Shown here piece by piece: positions 61,735 through 64,000 of a stretch of DNA of 64,000 bases; the first letter of the stretch is position 1, and every line of letters begins with the position of its first letter. The notes under the pieces were generated by a model. It worked only from the letters and a program-made list of their open reading frames with translations, was not told the origin of the DNA and searched no databases. A program made the translations under genes and the position numbers. This DNA is from Clostridia bacterium. GTDB taxonomy: Bacteria > Bacillota > Clostridia > Lutisporales > Lutisporaceae. The DNA lies in assembly GCA_035628995.1 (NCBI GenBank), contig DASPIR010000034.1, forward strand, positions 62,001 through 126,000, read 5' to 3'.

Positions 61735-63102
61735 ATGAACTTTGAATTTTCATATCCCGACATAATAAAACAATGCAATACCATGGCTTATCTCAATGTG
61801 GTTTCCTTCTGTCTGCTTTCAGGCTGCGGCAACATAGAGATGCCTAATGAACAGGAGTTAAATCAGATATACAAGCTTTTAAGAGATGAACACAGCCATA
61901 AAATGCCAAAGAATATAGCTTTCATGTCGTCCCTTTACAAAAGGTGCCTGCCTGCTTATGCAGCTATTCCTGATACGACCTATGATTTTAAGTGCTTCCG
62001 CTGGGTAGACAAAAAAACCAAGAGAGTACTAGAACCCAATGTACTTGCCCATTCCATATGTGCCATGACTGCTCTTATACCTGTCATACAAAAGGGAGAA
62101 ATACAGCTGGATAATAAGGATTTAATTGCTTACTGCCTTGGTGTAAGCTCAATAAAGCAAGCTCGTTTTCTTGTTGATTTTCTTAAGCTGGGGGACTTCT
62201 ATTATTCAGGAGAGGATACGGGTGATAATGCATATGGGGAATATAAGATTGTCATCAATAATGAAAATCCTGATATCAGAACACAGTTTTATGCTGCTGA
62301 AGCCCTGTCCTCTGCAGTAAGACTGATTAGCGATAACGAGCAATATTCCAGGGAGCCGTTATCCAAGCTTGAAAAGGGATTGGAGATACTTCCGGTAATA
62401 TGTGAAAATGTAATTGAAAACATCAATGATATCAGTTCAAGGGATTTGTCCCTAATATGCTTAAGTCTCCTGTCCACACTGAAGCACACTGTTCTGTATA
62501 AGGAAATTGCATATAACACCGTTAATGCAATAGGCATTGAGCTATGTGAGCGCCTTGCACATACCGGTGATATTTCCAGAAATATATCCGACGACAGCTC
62601 AAGCTCCTTTGTTACCTTATGCAACTGCATGAACTGTTTGATTAAGCTTTATGAGGTCAATTGCATAAGTATATATGAGGCTTCCTACTCAAAGCTCTAT
62701 GATAGAATTGACTCCTATTGGGATAGAAGCGGCGGACTCTTTATCACCTCGAGCAAAAGCAAGCAAAAATATAGCTTCAAGGACATATCGGCTGTCCTGG
62801 CCGCAATTCGAGCCCTTCGCAGCTGCCTTACCGAGCCTGATCTGTATATGCATGTGGATAGGCAGTTGTCCTCCTTTTATAGCTCAGCAATTATCAGCAG
62901 CAAGCTATTCAATAATCAGTTCTATCCTATATTGCAGGATGGCAAGCTGGAGCTTCACAATTTAGGTTCCTCAGTAAAAGATATTGCACCCGTTTTTATG
63001 GAGGGTTTTGAGGTTAAGGTAAATAAAAAGAAGTACTATTGTGAGCCGGGGGTTTTTGAAGCAGAAGAAATACTTCTTGGCTGCAGGTATCTGCTGTATT
63101 GA
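61735..63102 (+). CDS. Unrecognised 455-aa protein
   Basis: A soluble protein, helix-rich and with regular hydrophobic spacing (LNVVSFCLLSGCGN, CAMTALIPVIQKGEI, AVLAAIRALRSCL). The layout recalls an alpha/alpha-barrel or prenyltransferase/terpene-cyclase-like fold, but I see no catalytic motif. It has 15 or so cysteines, many near the N terminus and in CNCMNCLIKL. The ATG at 61735 follows GGGTGGTG by 5 nt; the ORF starting at 61699 is spurious. Its 3' end overlaps the convergent gene at 63036 by 67 bp. Function unknown. Confidence 0.6.
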   Translation: MNFEFSYPDIIKQCNTMAYLNVVSFCLLSGCGNIEMPNEQELNQIYKLLRDEHSHKMPKNIAFMSSLYKRCLPAYAAIPDTTYDFKCFRWVDKKTKRVLEPNVLAHSICAMTALIPVIQKGEIQLDNKDLIAYCLGVSSIKQARFLVDFLKLGDFYYSGEDTGDNAYGEYKIVINNENPDIRTQFYAAEALSSAVRLISDNEQYSREPLSKLEKGLEILPVICENVIENINDISSRDLSLICLSLLSTLKHTVLYKEIAYNTVNAIGIELCERLAHTGDISRNISDDSSSSFVTLCNCMNCLIKLYEVNCISIYEASYSKLYDRIDSYWDRSGGLFITSSKSKQKYSFKDISAVLAAIRALRSCLTEPDLYMHVDRQLSSFYSSAIISSKLFNNQFYPILQDGKLELHNLGSSVKDIAPVFMEGFEVKVNKKKYYCEPGVFEAEEILLGCRYLLY

Positions 63103-63704
63103 GTCTCAATAATCCGGTTCCCTGGCTTGAAGAATTCCTGCCATTCCTTATAGCTCATTATCTGGTGGTCTGAGATTATATAAAGACATTCAATATCTTC
63201 CGGAGGGATTTTGTGCATTACGAGCAATTCTGCATCATATCCCTCCCTTTTATCATATCTAACATTTAAATTATCCCTATAGCTCAGGGAATTTTCCCAA
63301 TATTCCTCAACAAATGCCCTTCCATTAACCCTCATATATTCCCGTATATCGCCAAACCCCTCCAAATTTTGAAGAATATATGGCTCATATATGAAATTAG
63401 CCAAATTCTCATTGCAAATCCAACATCTATCCTTCTGTATCTTGACTTTAAGCACAGCACTATGGGAATGCCATTTATGCCCTTTTTTGAAACAGATACT
63501 TGCAAATATTGCTTTCTTTCTCTCTACCCATCCGGGTATAGCTGCAGGCTTGTAATAATCCAAATATGAATGGAAATCATAATATTTGCTGTCATATGTA
63601 GGCTTGTCATCATACTTAATGCCTTCAGCCAGAGTTTTTCCCAAATCTACAATATTGACTACATGATATGCATAACCTTGCTCAGAACAATCCTCAAGCA
63701 TCAT
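63036..63704 (-). CDS. Unrecognised 222-aa protein
   Basis: A soluble protein with an early YHVVNIVDLGKTLAEGIKYD, a middle SICFKKGHKWHSHSAVLKVKI and CWICNENLANFIYEP (CxxC), and a later AELLVMHKIPPEDIECLYI. The opening His/hydrophobic strand and the Val-Pro-x-x-Ile-like segment recall ADP-ribosyltransferase-fold proteins such as DarT or DUF4433, but I cannot place a catalytic triad, so this is only a hint. It overlaps the convergent gene at its 3' end by 67 bp. GGGGGAGCATG contains its ribosome binding site. Confidence 0.5.
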   Translation of the reverse strand: MMLEDCSEQGYAYHVVNIVDLGKTLAEGIKYDDKPTYDSKYYDFHSYLDYYKPAAIPGWVERKKAIFASICFKKGHKWHSHSAVLKVKIQKDRCWICNENLANFIYEPYILQNLEGFGDIREYMRVNGRAFVEEYWENSLSYRDNLNVRYDKREGYDAELLVMHKIPPEDIECLYIISDHQIMSYKEWQEFFKPGNRIIETQYSRYLQPRSISSASKTPGSQ

Positions 63705-63845
63705 TGTTCATGCTCCCCCGATCCAATTGCTGTTATAGCTTCAACACTTAATCTGTTACATTAGTTTTGACGAATTTGAGAAAATTATAATATTCCCCGG
63801 GCAATATTCGACAGCATACGTTTGAGAGCTTGTAGAAATATATTA

Positions 63846-64000
63846 TTAAAACTTGGCAATATAAGCAGTATATAGAAAGTATACAAAGATATTGTGTATC
63901 AGAATGAACAATGCAAGCTCCGGAAAGCTGTTCAGATAGGTTTTGCTCCTTCTGTACAAACGCACAATAATATACGATAAAGCTGCTGTAATCAGCAGTA
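63846..64000 (-). CDS. C-terminal end of a membrane protein, partial
   Basis: The minus strand reads about 50 codons open to the window edge, ending at TAA. Two hydrophobic segments (LLITAALSYIIV and ELALFILIHNIFVYFLY) flank a basic loop RLYRRSKTY. The amino-acid pattern is typical of an inner-membrane protein. The family cannot be told from this piece. Confidence 0.5.
   Translation of the reverse strand, partial: LLITAALSYIIVRLYRRSKTYLNSFPELALFILIHNIFVYFLYTAYIAKF

Overview
The window is a stretch of low-GC chromosome from an anaerobic, spore-forming member of the Clostridia (Firmicutes). The evidence is LonB beside LonA, a YhcN/YlaJ-type lipoprotein, a GerM-type lipoprotein, a GlnK/GlnL-type two-component system, a superoxide reductase, strong GGAGG ribosome binding sites and TTGACA-17-TATAAT promoters. 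The species cannot be named from sequence alone.

Layout. 1-9.1 kb is a proteostasis block on the minus strand (engB, lonA, lonB, clpX, clpP, tig), interrupted by a plus-strand tautomerase and a secreted coiled-coil protein. 9.1-18.4 kb holds chromosomal genes: LD-carboxypeptidase, an RlmM-like methyltransferase, DUF2500, a YhcN lipoprotein, a uridine-kinase-like enzyme, an AIM24-family protein, a HAD phosphatase, a CPBP protein and a membrane-anchored excisionase-fold protein. 18.48-18.84 kb looks like a large structured non-coding RNA with its own terminator.

18.84-25.55 kb is an AT-rich island between a decayed 3' half of tRNA-Lys and the intact tRNA-Lys(CTT). All six of its genes lie on the minus strand. 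They include a MazF toxin fused to a Schlafen/AlbA_2-like domain, a membrane-anchored TPR protein and a GmrSD-like DUF262/HNH protein. Nearly every gene ends in a copy of the same short hairpin (TGCACGAAA...TTTCGTGCA). It reads as an old defence island with no recognisable integrase.

25.8-47.9 kb is metabolic and regulatory: an M19 dipeptidase, a kinase-like TPR protein that has lost catalytic residues, superoxide reductase, PhzF, a MarR/nitroreductase pair with matching operators, a LarE plus NikMN-Q-O nickel gene set, an RND pump operon with its own MarR gene, and GlnK-GlnL-GltS.

48.12-51.65 kb is a second tRNA-borne insertion, bounded by an exact 50-bp repeat of tRNA-Arg(TCG). It carries an FRG-domain protein, a Rap-like TPR receptor with a downstream Phr-like secreted peptide, a small palindromic MITE and an IS3-family transposase remnant.

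52-54 kb contains a probable HesB-like selenoprotein, with an in-frame TGA followed by a SECIS-like hairpin, and a membrane protein across a CsoR-like palindrome. 54.0-54.9 kb is a nine-gene tRNA operon. 55-64 kb carries rdgB, rph, a GerM-type lipoprotein, a multidomain amidase, an AIR-synthase-family protein and two unrecognised convergent genes.

The strongest candidates for something new are the MazF-Schlafen fusion in its hairpin-punctuated island, the structured RNA beside it, the Rap/Phr-like cassette whose ribosome binding site contains a ten-base G tract, and the HesB-like selenoprotein.
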